Positions 16,104 through 24,713 are shown, counted from the stretch's first letter. The stretch is DNA of 64,000 bases from WTGU01 sp965242855 (GCA_965242855.1 OZ251509.1:2666001-2730000), one strand, 5' to 3'. The notes: generated from the sequence alone by a model not told the origin. Program-made: numbers and translations.

Positions 16104-16477
16104 TCGAAACCGCCGCCCGGAAGTTGAAGCAAGGCCCACAGGTTCGGGAAGGGTTGATCGTCGAACGCATCCTTTCGTTCGATTACGACCGCGAAAAGTA
16201 CGGAACGGATGCCGCAACCCTTGGCAAGAAGGCGCAGTTCACGGTTGGCGTTGTCGTGCAGCGAAGCCGCGTCTTGCGCACGCGCGCCAAATTCGACGAT
16301 TGGGCTTGCCGGTTCGTGATCGAAGTTGACGACGAACTTTGCGACCTTGAGCAATTGCAGACATGGCTTGACATAGGCGGGCGCCGAATTGGGCTCGGCG
16401 ATTGGCGCCCTGAAAAATCCGGTTCCTACGGGCGGTTTGAAGTCAAAGAAGTCAATGCGTTGCCGGAAGATGGCTGA
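15869..16477 (+). CDS. Uncharacterised phage-type protein
   Basis: A 202-aa soluble protein beginning MRYEIHIQGTGAIIMHNGAA and including RSPANLEKAEIARKKGSNRT, then IGLGDWRPEKSGSYGRFEV near the C-terminus. I recognise this pattern as a family seen in prophage-like clusters of proteobacteria, but know no function. The start at 15869 is the first Met giving protein-like sequence; the frame upstream to 15767 is a shadow of the HNH-like gene. The preceding gene frame overlaps it out of register by 235 bases; the following small ORF overlaps its stop by 8 bases. Lower GC than neighbours. Confidence 0.65.
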   Translation: MRYEIHIQGTGAIIMHNGAAGLDTRSPANLEKAEIARKKGSNRTETDDARLRELECQTSLWLDADGTPTIPEGALRSMIETAARKLKQGPQVREGLIVERILSFDYDREKYGTDAATLGKKAQFTVGVVVQRSRVLRTRAKFDDWACRFVIEVDDELCDLEQLQTWLDIGGRRIGLGDWRPEKSGSYGRFEVKEVNALPEDG

Positions 16478-16625
16478 TAGCGATTGGATGCGCGAACTGG
16501 CGCGGCGTCGCGCACATCGCGATGGCGCTGAAGATCAGGGGCGGCATCCGGGCGCACCGGCGCGCGGCTTGCCGGGCCCGGACGCATCGGTGATACTCAC
16601 GGCGTCCTGGGACGAAGGGGAGTAA
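16470..16625 (+). CDS. Small ORF, phage-type, G/S-D-W-M-R start
   Basis: A 51-aa ORF beginning MADSDWMRELARRRAHRDGA. The start resembles the ORFs at 41456 (MGADGDWMRRLGR) and 14357 (MGGGGDWTRRL). It overlaps the previous stop by 8 bases, and its own TAA contributes to the AAGGAG ribosome site of gabD 6 bases later, so gabD translation may be coupled to this island ORF. Function unknown; coding status moderate. Confidence 0.4.
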   Translation: MADSDWMRELARRRAHRDGAEDQGRHPGAPARGLPGPDASVILTASWDEGE

Positions 16626-16631
16626 GGAGCC

Positions 16632-18122
16632 ATGGCCACGGCGACCGCCGAAATCGCGAAGGGCGTCTTCCTGCAAGACTCGGCGCTCTTCCGCCAGCAA
16701 TGCTATGTCGACGGGCGCTGGCTCGACGCGAAATCCGGCGCCACCATCGACGTGGTGAACCCGGCCGACGGCCGGACGATCGGCACCGTGCCCGCCTTCT
16801 CCGCCGCCGAGACCCGCGCCGCCATCGAGGCCGCGCAGCAGGCCTTCCCCGCCTGGCGCGCCAGGACCGCCAAGGAGCGCGCCGCCATCCTGCGCAAGTG
16901 GTATGACCTGATGATGGCCAACCGGGAGGACCTCGCCATCGTCATGACCGCCGAGCAGGGCAAGCCGATGGCGGAGTCGCGGGGCGAGATCGGCTACGGC
17001 GGCTCGTTCATCGAATGGTTCGCCGAGGAGGGCAAGCGCGCCTACGGCGACGTCATCCCGCAGCCGCTCGGCGACCGGCGCATCGTGGTCGTCAAGGAGC
17101 CGGTCGGCGTCGTCGGCATGATCACGCCGTGGAACTTCCCGAACGCGATGATCGCCAGGAAGGCCGGCCCGGCGCTCGCCGCCGGCTGCACGGTGGTCGC
17201 CCGCCCGGCGACGGCGACTCCCTATTCCGCGCTCGCGCTGTGCGAACTCGGGGAACGCGCCGGCCTCCCGCCCGGAGTCTTCAACGTGGTCACCGGCCCG
17301 GCGCGCGCGGTCGGCGGGGAGATCGCGGCCAACCCCGTCGTGCGCAAGCTCTCGTTCACCGGCTCGACCGAGGTCGGCAAGATCCTGCTCGAGCAATGCG
17401 CGCACACCGTCAAGAAGGTGTCGATGGAGCTCGGCGGCAACGCGCCGTTCATCGTCTTCGACGACGCCGACATGGAGTCCGCCGTGGACGGCGCCATGGC
17501 CTCCAAATACCGCAACACGGGGCAGACCTGCGTCTGCGCCAACCGCTTCCTGGTACAGGGCAGGGTCTACGACGAATTCGCCGAGAGGCTCGCCGACGCG
17601 TCGTCCCGGCTGGTCGTGGGCCCCGGCCTCGAAGGCGAGACGCAGCAGGGGCCGTTGATCGACGACGCGGCGGTCGAAAAGGTCGAGGAGCATATCCGGG
17701 ACGCCGTAGACAAGGGCGCGACGGTGATCCAGGGCGGCCAGCGGCATCCGCTCGGCGGCACGTTCTTCGAGCCCACGGTGATCGCGAACGTGAACACGCA
17801 GATGAAGGTCGCCCGCGAGGAGACCTTCGGCCCCCTCGCGCCGCTCTTCCGCTTCGAGACCGACGATGAGGCCGTGCAACTGGCCAACGACACGGAATTC
17901 GGCCTGGCGGCCTATTTCTACAGCCGCGACATCGGGCGTATCTGGCGGGTGGCCGAGCGCCTCGAATACGGCATCGTCGGCATCAACACGGGGCTGATCT
18001 CGACGGAAGTGGCCCCCTTCGGCGGCATGAAGGAATCTGGCATCGGCCGCGAAGGCTCGCATTACGGCCTCGATGAGTTCATGGAGGTCAAGTACATGTG
18101 CATGGGGGACATCGACAAGTAA
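16632..18122 (+). CDS. gabD: NAD(P)-dependent succinate-semialdehyde dehydrogenase
   Basis: Aldehyde dehydrogenase superfamily enzyme converting succinate semialdehyde to succinate in 4-aminobutyrate breakdown. The catalytic Glu lies in SMELGGNAPFIVFDDAD and the nucleophilic Cys in NTGQTCVCANRF; the cofactor region is GMITPWNFPNAMIARKAGPA. The C-terminal TEVAPFGGMKESGIGREGSH is typical of GabD. 496 aa is slightly longer than average owing to the N-terminus. The start at 16632 has AAGGAG 6 bases upstream. Substrate specificity is by family resemblance. The gene directly abuts the accessory island, so its original promoter may have been displaced. Confidence 0.88.
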   Translation: MATATAEIAKGVFLQDSALFRQQCYVDGRWLDAKSGATIDVVNPADGRTIGTVPAFSAAETRAAIEAAQQAFPAWRARTAKERAAILRKWYDLMMANREDLAIVMTAEQGKPMAESRGEIGYGGSFIEWFAEEGKRAYGDVIPQPLGDRRIVVVKEPVGVVGMITPWNFPNAMIARKAGPALAAGCTVVARPATATPYSALALCELGERAGLPPGVFNVVTGPARAVGGEIAANPVVRKLSFTGSTEVGKILLEQCAHTVKKVSMELGGNAPFIVFDDADMESAVDGAMASKYRNTGQTCVCANRFLVQGRVYDEFAERLADASSRLVVGPGLEGETQQGPLIDDAAVEKVEEHIRDAVDKGATVIQGGQRHPLGGTFFEPTVIANVNTQMKVAREETFGPLAPLFRFETDDEAVQLANDTEFGLAAYFYSRDIGRIWRVAERLEYGIVGINTGLISTEVAPFGGMKESGIGREGSHYGLDEFMEVKYMCMGDIDK

Positions 18123-18133
18123 CCCCGCTGCGC

Positions 18134-18763
18134 GTGTCTCGCGCCGGCATCGCGGGCGTCCTGCTCGCCGGCGGCTTGGCCCGCCGCATGGGGGGTGGCG
18201 ACAAGTGCCTGCGCCTTCTCGCCGGCCGGACCCTGCTCGCGTGGGTCGTTGCGCGTGCGGCGCCGCAGGTGGGGCCGTTGATCCTCAACGCGAACGGGGA
18301 CCCGGCGCGGTTCGCGGCCCACGCTCTGCCCGTGGTGCCCGACGGCGTGCCGGGCCACGCCGGGCCACTCGCCGGCATCCTGGCCGCGCTCGACTGGGCG
18401 GCCGCGCATGCGCCCCGATGCGCCCTGGTCGCGAGCTTCGCGACCGATACGCCGTTCCTGCCGACGGATCTGGTCGCGCGGCTGGCGGCGGCCCGCGCCG
18501 GCGCCGGCGCCGACCTCGCCTGCGCCGCCTCCGGGGGCCGGACGCATCCCGTCTTCGGGCTGTGGCCGGTGGCGCTGCGCGAGGACCTTCGCATGGCGCT
18601 GGCGACGCGGGGAGAGCGGCGCATCGACCGCTGGACCGCGCGCCACCGTCTGGTCGAGGTCCCCTTCCCCAGCGGCCGGGTGGACCCGTTCTTCAACGCC
18701 AACCGCGGCGCGGACCTGGCCGAGGCCGAACGCCTGATCGCCGCCGCTCCCCCGCCTCCGTAA
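18134..18763 (+). CDS. mobA: Molybdenum cofactor guanylyltransferase
   Basis: Attaches GMP to molybdopterin to make the bis-MGD cofactor. The N-terminal GIAGVLLAGGLARRMGGGDK is the nucleotide-binding signature of MobA, and SFATDTPFLPTDLV carries the metal-binding Asp region. ASGGRTHPVFGLWP is also typical. I prefer the GTG start at 18134, placing the signature near the N-terminus; an ATG at 18098 would overlap gabD by 25 bases. The product would serve the molybdopterin oxidoreductase encoded at 44.3-46.3 kb. 209 aa. Confidence 0.88.
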   Translation: MSRAGIAGVLLAGGLARRMGGGDKCLRLLAGRTLLAWVVARAAPQVGPLILNANGDPARFAAHALPVVPDGVPGHAGPLAGILAALDWAAAHAPRCALVASFATDTPFLPTDLVARLAAARAGAGADLACAASGGRTHPVFGLWPVALREDLRMALATRGERRIDRWTARHRLVEVPFPSGRVDPFFNANRGADLAEAERLIAAAPPPP

Positions 18764-18829
18764 CCGGCGCCTGGAAGCCCGCGCACCGGTGATGTAAAGT
18801 CGGGGGAACGCGGAGCGGGAGGAAGCGGG

Positions 18830-19222
18830 ATGTTGAAAAGGCACAATCCGGGCACCGTCGTCGAGGCGTTCGGCGGCGGCTACAGCCAGGCGCTGGAGGT
18901 CCCGGCGGGGGCGCGGCTGATGTTCACCGCGGGGCAGGTGGGCGTGCGCCCCGACGGCACGACGGCGGAAGGCTTCGCCGCGCAGGCGGAGCAAACCTGG
19001 GCCAACGTCATGGCGCTCCTCGCCGAGGGCGGCATGGGGGTGGCGGACATCGTGAAGATCACCGGCTACATCGTCGGCGAGGAGAACTTCCCGGCCTACG
19101 CGGCGGCGCGGAAGAAGGCGCTGGGGGGCACGCGGCCGGCCTCGACGGCGATCATCGTGCCGGCGCTGGCCGTCCCCGAATGGCTGGTCGAGATCGAGGC
19201 GGTCGCCGCTAAGGCGCCTTAG
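18830..19222 (+). CDS. ridA: RidA family enamine/imine deaminase
   Basis: Small trimeric enzyme of the YjgF/RidA family that hydrolyses reactive 2-aminoacrylate-type enamines. Recognisable by MFTAGQVGVRPDGT, the Arg-bearing GGTRPASTAIIVPAL and the closing WLVEIEAVA. 130 aa is normal. The start is supported by GGGAGGAAG 6 bases upstream. It opens a same-strand run with the rhodanese and SufS-like genes, so a role in amino acid or sulfur/PLP metabolism fits. Confidence 0.88.
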   Translation: MLKRHNPGTVVEAFGGGYSQALEVPAGARLMFTAGQVGVRPDGTTAEGFAAQAEQTWANVMALLAEGGMGVADIVKITGYIVGEENFPAYAAARKKALGGTRPASTAIIVPALAVPEWLVEIEAVAAKAP

Positions 19223-19234
19223 GACGAAGCCGGG

Positions 19235-19609
19235 ATGGTCACCGGAGCCATACAACTGGTCGGCGAGGCGCGGGCCGAGATCGACAACGTTTCCGTGAGC
19301 CAGGCGCTGGCCCTGGCGGAGGGCGGCGAGGCGGTCTTCATCGACGTGCGCGAGCGCGCCGAGCACGAGGCGGGCGCGATCGCGGGCGCCCACTCCGTCC
19401 CGCGCGGCTTTCTCGAATTCATCGCCGATCCCGCCTCGCCGACGCACGACCCGGCGCTCTCCTCGGGCAGGACGCTGGTGGTCTATTGCGCCTCCGGCGG
19501 GCGCTCGGCGCTCGCGACCAGGACCTTGCGGGACATGGGCATCGCCAACGCCGTCAACCTGCTCGGAGGCTTCCAGGCCTGGTCCGAGGCCGGCGGCCCG
19601 ACGGAATAG
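19235..19609 (+). CDS. Rhodanese-like sulfurtransferase
   Basis: Single-domain rhodanese. FIDVRERAEHEAGAIAGAHS is the CH2A-type motif, and the six-residue active loop with the persulfide-forming Cys is VVYCASGGRSALAT. 124 aa. It lies 12 bases after ridA and 14 bases before the SufS-like gene, so the three are likely one operon, possibly passing sulfur from the desulfurase-like enzyme. Confidence 0.88.
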   Translation: MVTGAIQLVGEARAEIDNVSVSQALALAEGGEAVFIDVRERAEHEAGAIAGAHSVPRGFLEFIADPASPTHDPALSSGRTLVVYCASGGRSALATRTLRDMGIANAVNLLGGFQAWSEAGGPTE

Positions 19610-19623
19610 CGCGGCGGGCGCCG

Positions 19624-20865
19624 GTGGCCGCCGCAGCCGCTCCTCTCGACACCGCCTTCGCGCGCTCGCATTTCCCGGCGCTGGCCGGCGGGTGGGCGCT
19701 GCTGGAAAACGCCGGCGGCACCCTGGCCGCCGCCCAGACGTTGGAACGCATCCGCGCCTACATGACGGAATGCCAAGTCCAGCCGGGCGCGCCGTTCCCG
19801 GTCTCCGCGCGGGCGGCGGCGGCGATCGACGCGGGCCACCGGGCCATGGCCGCGATGCTGAACGCCGCGCCCGAAGAGGTGATGGTCGGGCCCTCGACCA
19901 CGATGAACGTCTTCCTCCTGGCCCAGGCGCTGCGCCCGGGCTTCCGCGAAGGCGACGAAATCGTCGTCACCAATCTCGACCATGAGGCCAACAGCGGCGC
20001 CTGGCGCAGGCTGGCGGAAAGCGGCCTCACGGTGCGCGAGTGGCGCTTCGATCCGCAGACCGGGGCGCTCGCGCCGGAGGGCCTCGCCGCCCTGCTGACG
20101 GAGCGCACGCGCCTCGTCTGCTTCCCCCATTGCTCGAACGTCACCGGCGGCTTCACGGACGCGGCCGCGCTGGTCCGCGCGGTTCACGACGCCGGCGCCC
20201 TCGCCTGCGTGGACGGGGTGGCCTACGCGCCGCACCGGGCCATCGACGTCAAGGCGTGGGACGTCGATTTCTACCTCTGTTCGACCTACAAGCTCTACGG
20301 GCCGCATCTCGCGCTGCTCTACGGCAAGCGCGAACACTTCGAAAGGGCGGCGGCGCTCAACCACTTCTTCCTGGAAGGCGCGCTGCCGCTGAAGCTGAAC
20401 CCAGGCGGCCCCAACCACGAGCTCACGGCCGGCCTCGCCGGCATCACCGCCTATCTCGACGCCTTGCACGCGCATCACGAGGGCGCGACCAAGCTGCCGC
20501 TGCGGGAGCGCCTGGCGCAAGTCTTCGCGCGGGTGGCGGCGCATGAGGAGGCGCTGGGCGGACCGCTGGCGGATTTCCTCTCGTCCCGGCGGGGAGTCCG
20601 GCTCATCGGCCCGCCGACGGCGGACCGGGCCGTGCGGGCGCCGACCTTCTCCTTCGTGGTCGAGGGCCGGGATTCCGGGGAGATCGCGCGCGCGGTGGGA
20701 CGCCGCAAGGTCGCCATCCGCGCGGGCGGTTTCTACGCCGCCCGCTGCATCCGTGATCTCGGCCTCGCGCCGCAGGGTGGCGTCGTCCGCGCCAGCATGG
20801 TCCACTACAACACGGCGGAAGAGGTGGATCGCCTGATCCGCGCCCTCGACGAGGCCATCGGTTGA
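19624..20865 (+). CDS. Class V aminotransferase, cysteine desulfurase-like
   Basis: PLP-dependent fold I enzyme resembling SufS/CsdA-type desulfurases or selenocysteine lyases. The PLP Lys is in CSTYKLYGPHLALLYG, the cofactor Asp region is ACVDGVAYAPHRAIDV, and HSN-type residues occur in FPHCSNVTGG. The start is a GTG at 19624 (VAAAAAPLDTAFARSHFPAL); the open frame further upstream overlaps the rhodanese. 413 aa. A typical desulfurase Cys near the C-terminus (AARCIRDLG, about residue 374) is present but its role is uncertain. Overlaps the HipA-like gene by one base (TGATG). Confidence 0.83.
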   Translation: MAAAAAPLDTAFARSHFPALAGGWALLENAGGTLAAAQTLERIRAYMTECQVQPGAPFPVSARAAAAIDAGHRAMAAMLNAAPEEVMVGPSTTMNVFLLAQALRPGFREGDEIVVTNLDHEANSGAWRRLAESGLTVREWRFDPQTGALAPEGLAALLTERTRLVCFPHCSNVTGGFTDAAALVRAVHDAGALACVDGVAYAPHRAIDVKAWDVDFYLCSTYKLYGPHLALLYGKREHFERAAALNHFFLEGALPLKLNPGGPNHELTAGLAGITAYLDALHAHHEGATKLPLRERLAQVFARVAAHEEALGGPLADFLSSRRGVRLIGPPTADRAVRAPTFSFVVEGRDSGEIARAVGRRKVAIRAGGFYAARCIRDLGLAPQGGVVRASMVHYNTAEEVDRLIRALDEAIG

Positions 20866-21779
20866 TGGCCCCGACGGCGGTGCCCGTACCCGACCCGTAT
20901 CCAATCGTGAACGTGCAGCCGGAATGGGTTCTGAACCCCGAGGAAATGGGGAGCAAGGGAAAATTCTGGTACCGCCAGCCGGGAGACGGCGAAAGCCGCT
21001 GGCTCTTCAAGTATCCTCGACAGAGTACGGGAGAACATTGGGCAGAGAAGATCGCCGAGCAGGTCGCTTCCGTACTCCGGATCGCGCACGCGCGAGTCGA
21101 GCTCGGGCAGTTTCAGAGACAACGCGGATCGGTGACGGAGTCCTTCTCTCGCGGAGGGAGAGCGCTGTATCACGGCAATCAGCTATTGGAGAGAGTCGTC
21201 CGCGGCTACGATCCCAAGAAGAAATTCCATCAATCGGACCACACTATCGTGAACATATGGAGGGCGATGGACGGTGTTTTTCCCGATCGAAAATCTGTGA
21301 TTCTGGCAAAGCGTCGGCTCGCACAATACATGGTCCTGGACGCGCTGATTGGCAATACCGATCGCCATCATGAAAATTGGGGCATATTGCGCAGGCGTGT
21401 CGGCAGTGGCTGGAAAGGATTCATCGCACCTTCATTCGACCATGCGTCTTCGTTGGGCCGAGAACTCCCGGACGCTCGCCGTAACAGACGACTGGAGGAA
21501 GACCGGGTGAGAGACTACGCCGAAAGAGGACGCGGGGCCGTCTATTGGTCCGGAGACGAGCCGCACGGTCCGAGCCCGCTGGCTCTGGTGCGGCAATCCG
21601 TCCGGCGCTATCCGGAACTTTTCCGACCGGCCCTCGCAAAGCTGGAGAACGTGGATCGCACTCTCTTGAGTGCTCTCGTGAACCAGATTCCCGCTTGCTG
21701 GATGACCTCTCTGGCCCGTATGTTCGCCATTGCATTGATGAGCCATAACCTGGAACGGCTACGGGAGCTTGTCCGATGA
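20865..21779 (+). CDS. HipA-like Ser/Thr kinase (HipT/CtkA type)
   Basis: A 304-aa protein with the HipA_C kinase layout. The N-lobe has SRWLFKYPR with the candidate ATP Lys (K49) and GEHWAEKIAEQVASVL; the catalytic loop is DALIGNTDRHHENWG (residues 159-173, with D166 and N171 as base and metal ligand); the metal-binding Asp follows in SFDHASSLG (D192). It lacks the N-subdomain-1 of classical HipA, which appears to be supplied by the next gene. The ATG overlaps the preceding stop (TGATG) and its stop overlaps the next ATG by 4 bases. GC is lower than in the flanking genes, suggesting acquisition. Toxin or defence kinase by family; target unknown. Confidence 0.75.
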   Translation: MAPTAVPVPDPYPIVNVQPEWVLNPEEMGSKGKFWYRQPGDGESRWLFKYPRQSTGEHWAEKIAEQVASVLRIAHARVELGQFQRQRGSVTESFSRGGRALYHGNQLLERVVRGYDPKKKFHQSDHTIVNIWRAMDGVFPDRKSVILAKRRLAQYMVLDALIGNTDRHHENWGILRRRVGSGWKGFIAPSFDHASSLGRELPDARRNRRLEEDRVRDYAERGRGAVYWSGDEPHGPSPLALVRQSVRRYPELFRPALAKLENVDRTLLSALVNQIPACWMTSLARMFAIALMSHNLERLRELVR

Positions 21780-22516
21780 ATACCAGGACCTTGTTTCTGG
21801 CGTGGCAGGACGGAAAAACGAGGCGATGGTTTCCGGTGGGTCAATTGGATGCAGATGTCGAGGATTCGACCTATCGCTTTCGTTACATCTTTGGAGCGGA
21901 ACGGGCGAAAGAAGAGGCGAAATTTCCGCCGTTGTTGGAGTTTCCCGATTTGCGCAAGGATTACCAATCCCCTGAGCTGTTTCCGCTGTTCAGAAATCGA
22001 GTCATCGCGCCGGGAAGACCCGATCGTGCTGACTATTTGCGCAATCTCGATCTCCCGGATAGCGCGGATCCGGTCGAAATCCTGTCGGTCAACGGCGGCA
22101 GCCGCGTCACGGATTCTTACGAGGTTTTTCCGAAACTCGTGAAGCATGACGGCGGATGCTTCACGTGCCGGTTCTTCCTGCATGGCTGGCGCTACACGAA
22201 CCCGTCGTCCCAGGAACGGATCGATCGTCTGAAAGAGAATGAGACTCTGTATGTGACGCTGGAGTTGACCAATCCGGTGACCAGGCTCGCGGTGCAGATC
22301 CAGACGGAAGACTATCATATGATCGGTTGGGCGCCGCGCTATCTTATGGAGGATCTGGCCGCAGCGATGTCGGAGCCTCCACGTTACGCGGCGCGTGTGG
22401 CGCGACTCAATCCGCAACCGGCGCCGTCGAGGCAACGTGTCCTGATCGAGATGCAGGGCGCCTGGGACGCGCACGAACCGATGACGGGTGCGGATTTCGA
22501 GCCGTTGATTTCATAG
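21776..22516 (+). CDS. HipS-like N-subdomain fused to a HIRAN-like domain
   Basis: A 246-aa partner of the upstream kinase. Residues 1-120 follow the pattern of HipA N-subdomain 1 (FPVGQLDAD, STYRFRYIFG, FPDLRKDYQSPELFPLFRNR, VEILSVNGGSRVTD). Residues 130-195 resemble a HIRAN domain (FLHGWRY, LYVTLELTNPVTRLAVQIQ, MIGWAPRYLMEDLA), a fold that in other proteins binds DNA 3' ends. No helix-turn-helix antitoxin is encoded alongside. A split HipA with a HIRAN-bearing regulatory subunit is inferred; homology is by eye and remote. Followed by a convergent gene 31 bases on. Confidence 0.6.
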   Translation: MNTRTLFLAWQDGKTRRWFPVGQLDADVEDSTYRFRYIFGAERAKEEAKFPPLLEFPDLRKDYQSPELFPLFRNRVIAPGRPDRADYLRNLDLPDSADPVEILSVNGGSRVTDSYEVFPKLVKHDGGCFTCRFFLHGWRYTNPSSQERIDRLKENETLYVTLELTNPVTRLAVQIQTEDYHMIGWAPRYLMEDLAAAMSEPPRYAARVARLNPQPAPSRQRVLIEMQGAWDAHEPMTGADFEPLIS

Positions 22517-22547
22517 CCCGCGTTTCCCCCGTCCCGCTTTCGGTACG

Positions 22548-23207
22548 CTACGGGGACGGGAGGGCGCGCGCCTGGGCGATGGGGAGGGTGGCGAGGCGGG
22601 CGAACTCGCCGGAGCGGAAGCGCGCCGGGTCCGCCAGGAAATCGCGCACGAGATCGGTCGAATCGAGGCCCCAGAAGAGTTCGCCGTGAACGGCGAAGGT
22701 GGGGACGCCGAACACGCCGCGCGCGGCGGCGTCCTCCGTGTTCCGCCGGAGCGCCGCCTTGATCGCCGGCGCGGCGACCAGGGCGTCGGCGTCGGGGAGG
22801 GCGAGGCGAGCGACCAGGGCGCGCCACTCCCGCTCAGCCGAGAGGTCGCGGCCCTCGGCGTAGATGGCGTCGAAGATCGCCCGCACCAGCGCCGCATCGG
22901 CCCCGCGGGCTGCGCCGGTCCCGCGGGCCGTGGCGAGCCTGAGCGGGCGAAGCGGGTTGAACGGATGGGCCGGCGGCATGCGGAAGGGGATGCCGTTCCG
23001 CGCCGCGTACCACTGGCACCACCTGTAGGTGTGCACCCGCTTCGCCGGGATTTCGGCCGGCCCCCGGTGGCGCCAGTGCTCGAGCAGCCCGGCGAACAGG
23101 ACGGGGCGGAAGGTGATTTCGAGAGCCGGTGGCAGGCGTTCGAACCGCGCCAGTTGCAGGTAGGCGAAGGGGGAGACAAAATCGAAATACCAGTCGGCTG
23201 CGGGCAT
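22548..23207 (-). CDS. 2-hydroxychromene-2-carboxylate isomerase family (DsbA-like)
   Basis: Glutathione-S-transferase kappa/DsbA-fold protein. The N-terminus MPAADWYFDFVSPFAYLQL has the Ser replacing the Cys of DsbA, as in HCCA isomerases. RGVFGVPTFAVHGELFWG with the cis-Pro and final FWGLD motif is diagnostic. 219 aa. Members act in naphthalene-type aromatic breakdown, but many genomic copies have unknown substrates; no degradation cluster surrounds it here. Confidence 0.85.
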   Translation of the reverse strand: MPAADWYFDFVSPFAYLQLARFERLPPALEITFRPVLFAGLLEHWRHRGPAEIPAKRVHTYRWCQWYAARNGIPFRMPPAHPFNPLRPLRLATARGTGAARGADAALVRAIFDAIYAEGRDLSAEREWRALVARLALPDADALVAAPAIKAALRRNTEDAAARGVFGVPTFAVHGELFWGLDSTDLVRDFLADPARFRSGEFARLATLPIAQARALPSP

Positions 23208-23284
23208 CGGTCCGTTCGCGCTGCTGGGGCGGGTTCGCGGAACGCGATTGTGCGCGGTTTCGCCGGGTTTGGCACGGAGGAAGG

Positions 23285-24019
23285 ATGCACGACTCCGAGC
23301 GCGCGGCGCGCGTCGATCTGGCGGCGGCCTACCGGCTGGCCTGCCGCCACGACCTGAACGAGGGAATCTGCAACCACTTCACCCTCATGCTGCCGGAGCG
23401 GCACGACCGCTTCCTCCTCATCGCCTACGGCACCCACTGGAGCCGGGTGCGCGCGAGCGGCCTGCTGGTCGTGGACCTGGACGGCGCGGTGGTCTCGGGA
23501 GCGGGCGCGGCCGAGGAGACGGCGGTCCATCTTCATGCCCGCGTCCACGCGGCGCGGCCCGACTTGCGGTGCCTGATGCACACCCACCAGCCCCACACGC
23601 TGGCCCTGGCCATGGCGGAGAACGGGCGGCTGGAGCCGGCGAGCCAGACCGCGCTGCGCTTCCACCGCCGCATCGCTTACGATCGGGATTACCGCGGGCT
23701 CGCCCTGGAAGGCGGCGAGGGCGCGCGTGTCGCGGCGGCGATGGGGCGCACCGACATCCTGCTCATGGGCAATCACGGCGTGATGGTCGGCGGCCCGCAC
23801 GTCGCCAAGGCCTACGACGATCTCTACTACCTCGAGCGCGCGGCGATGACGCAGCTCCTCGCCATGAGCACGGGCCGCCCGCTGGCGCGGATTCCCGACA
23901 ACGTCCAGGACGAAGCCGCGCGGCAGATGTCGATCGACAACATGCACCGTTACGCGGTCGACCATTTCGAAGGGCTCAAGCGGATGCTCGACGAGACCGA
24001 GCCCGACTACAGGGAGTAG
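23285..24019 (+). CDS. Class II aldolase/adducin family protein
   Basis: Zn-dependent aldolase-fold protein, related to L-fuculose-phosphate aldolase and adducin heads. Zn-binding His residues are seen in CLMHTHQPHTLALAM (H-x-H) and the third in LMGNHGVMVGG; NEGICNHFTLMLP and YGTHWSRVRASGLLVV form the phosphate site region. The start at 23285 sits directly behind a GGAGGAAGG. 244 aa. Members without a linked kinase often act on unphosphorylated hydroxyacids or are of unknown substrate. Confidence 0.85.
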   Translation: MHDSERAARVDLAAAYRLACRHDLNEGICNHFTLMLPERHDRFLLIAYGTHWSRVRASGLLVVDLDGAVVSGAGAAEETAVHLHARVHAARPDLRCLMHTHQPHTLALAMAENGRLEPASQTALRFHRRIAYDRDYRGLALEGGEGARVAAAMGRTDILLMGNHGVMVGGPHVAKAYDDLYYLERAAMTQLLAMSTGRPLARIPDNVQDEAARQMSIDNMHRYAVDHFEGLKRMLDETEPDYRE

Positions 24020-24064
24020 CCCCCTCCGGCGCTCCCGGCGCTTTTGCGCGCACCGGACGGGGAA

Positions 24065-24709
24065 TCAGTAGGCGACGGGGAGGGGGTCGAGGCTGCGCCA
24101 GAGGTGCCAGACGGCGGCGGTGCGCCAGGGGCGCCAGCGCCGGGCGCAGGCTTCGATGGCCTCGGCGGTCGCGCCGGCGGCCGCGCCGTAGTGCCGGGCC
24201 ACGGCCCGCCGCACGCCGATGTCGGCGAGCGGCAGCACGTCCGGCCGTTGCAGGTGGAAGATGAGGAACATCTCGGCGGTCCAGCGGCCGACGCCCCGCA
24301 GGGCGACGAGCGCGGCGATCGCCGCCTCGTCGTCGGCCGCGCGCCAGCGCGCCGGGTCGATGCGCTCGTCCGCGAAGGCGGCCGCGATGTCGCGGAGGTA
24401 GCGGGCCTTCTGCCGGGTGAGCCCGGCTTCGCGCAGCGCCTCCTCCGGGCGGGCGGCGACGCGGGGCGGCGAGACGACCCCGACGAGGGCCTCCAGACGC
24501 GCCCAGATGCTGTCCGCCGCGCGGACCGAAATCTGCTGCGCCACGATGGAGCGCGCGAGGGTGAGGAAGGGGTCGCCCTGCCCGACCAGCCCTTCGCCCC
24601 GGTAGCGCGCGCAGAGCGCCGCCATCACCGGGTCGGCGGCGGCCAGCGCGGCCAGCGCTTCCCGCCACCAGGCCGGCTGCCCGACCGGCCCGCTCGCCCA
24701 GCGCGGCAT
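24065..24709 (-). CDS. DNA-3-methyladenine glycosylase II (AlkA-like)
   Basis: HhH-GPD base-excision repair glycosylase removing alkylated purines. The hairpin is ALRGVGRWTAEMFLIF and the catalytic Asp lies in VLPLADIGVRRAVA. IVAQQISVRAADSIWARLEA is the usual first helical block. 214 aa, so it lacks the N-terminal domain of E. coli AlkA, as do many short homologues. The start at 24709 (MPRWASGPVG) is 4 bases downstream of the CDF gene stop, so they are co-transcribed. Confidence 0.87.
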   Translation of the reverse strand: MPRWASGPVGQPAWWREALAALAAADPVMAALCARYRGEGLVGQGDPFLTLARSIVAQQISVRAADSIWARLEALVGVVSPPRVAARPEEALREAGLTRQKARYLRDIAAAFADERIDPARWRAADDEAAIAALVALRGVGRWTAEMFLIFHLQRPDVLPLADIGVRRAVARHYGAAAGATAEAIEACARRWRPWRTAAVWHLWRSLDPLPVAY

Positions 24710-24713
24710 CGCC

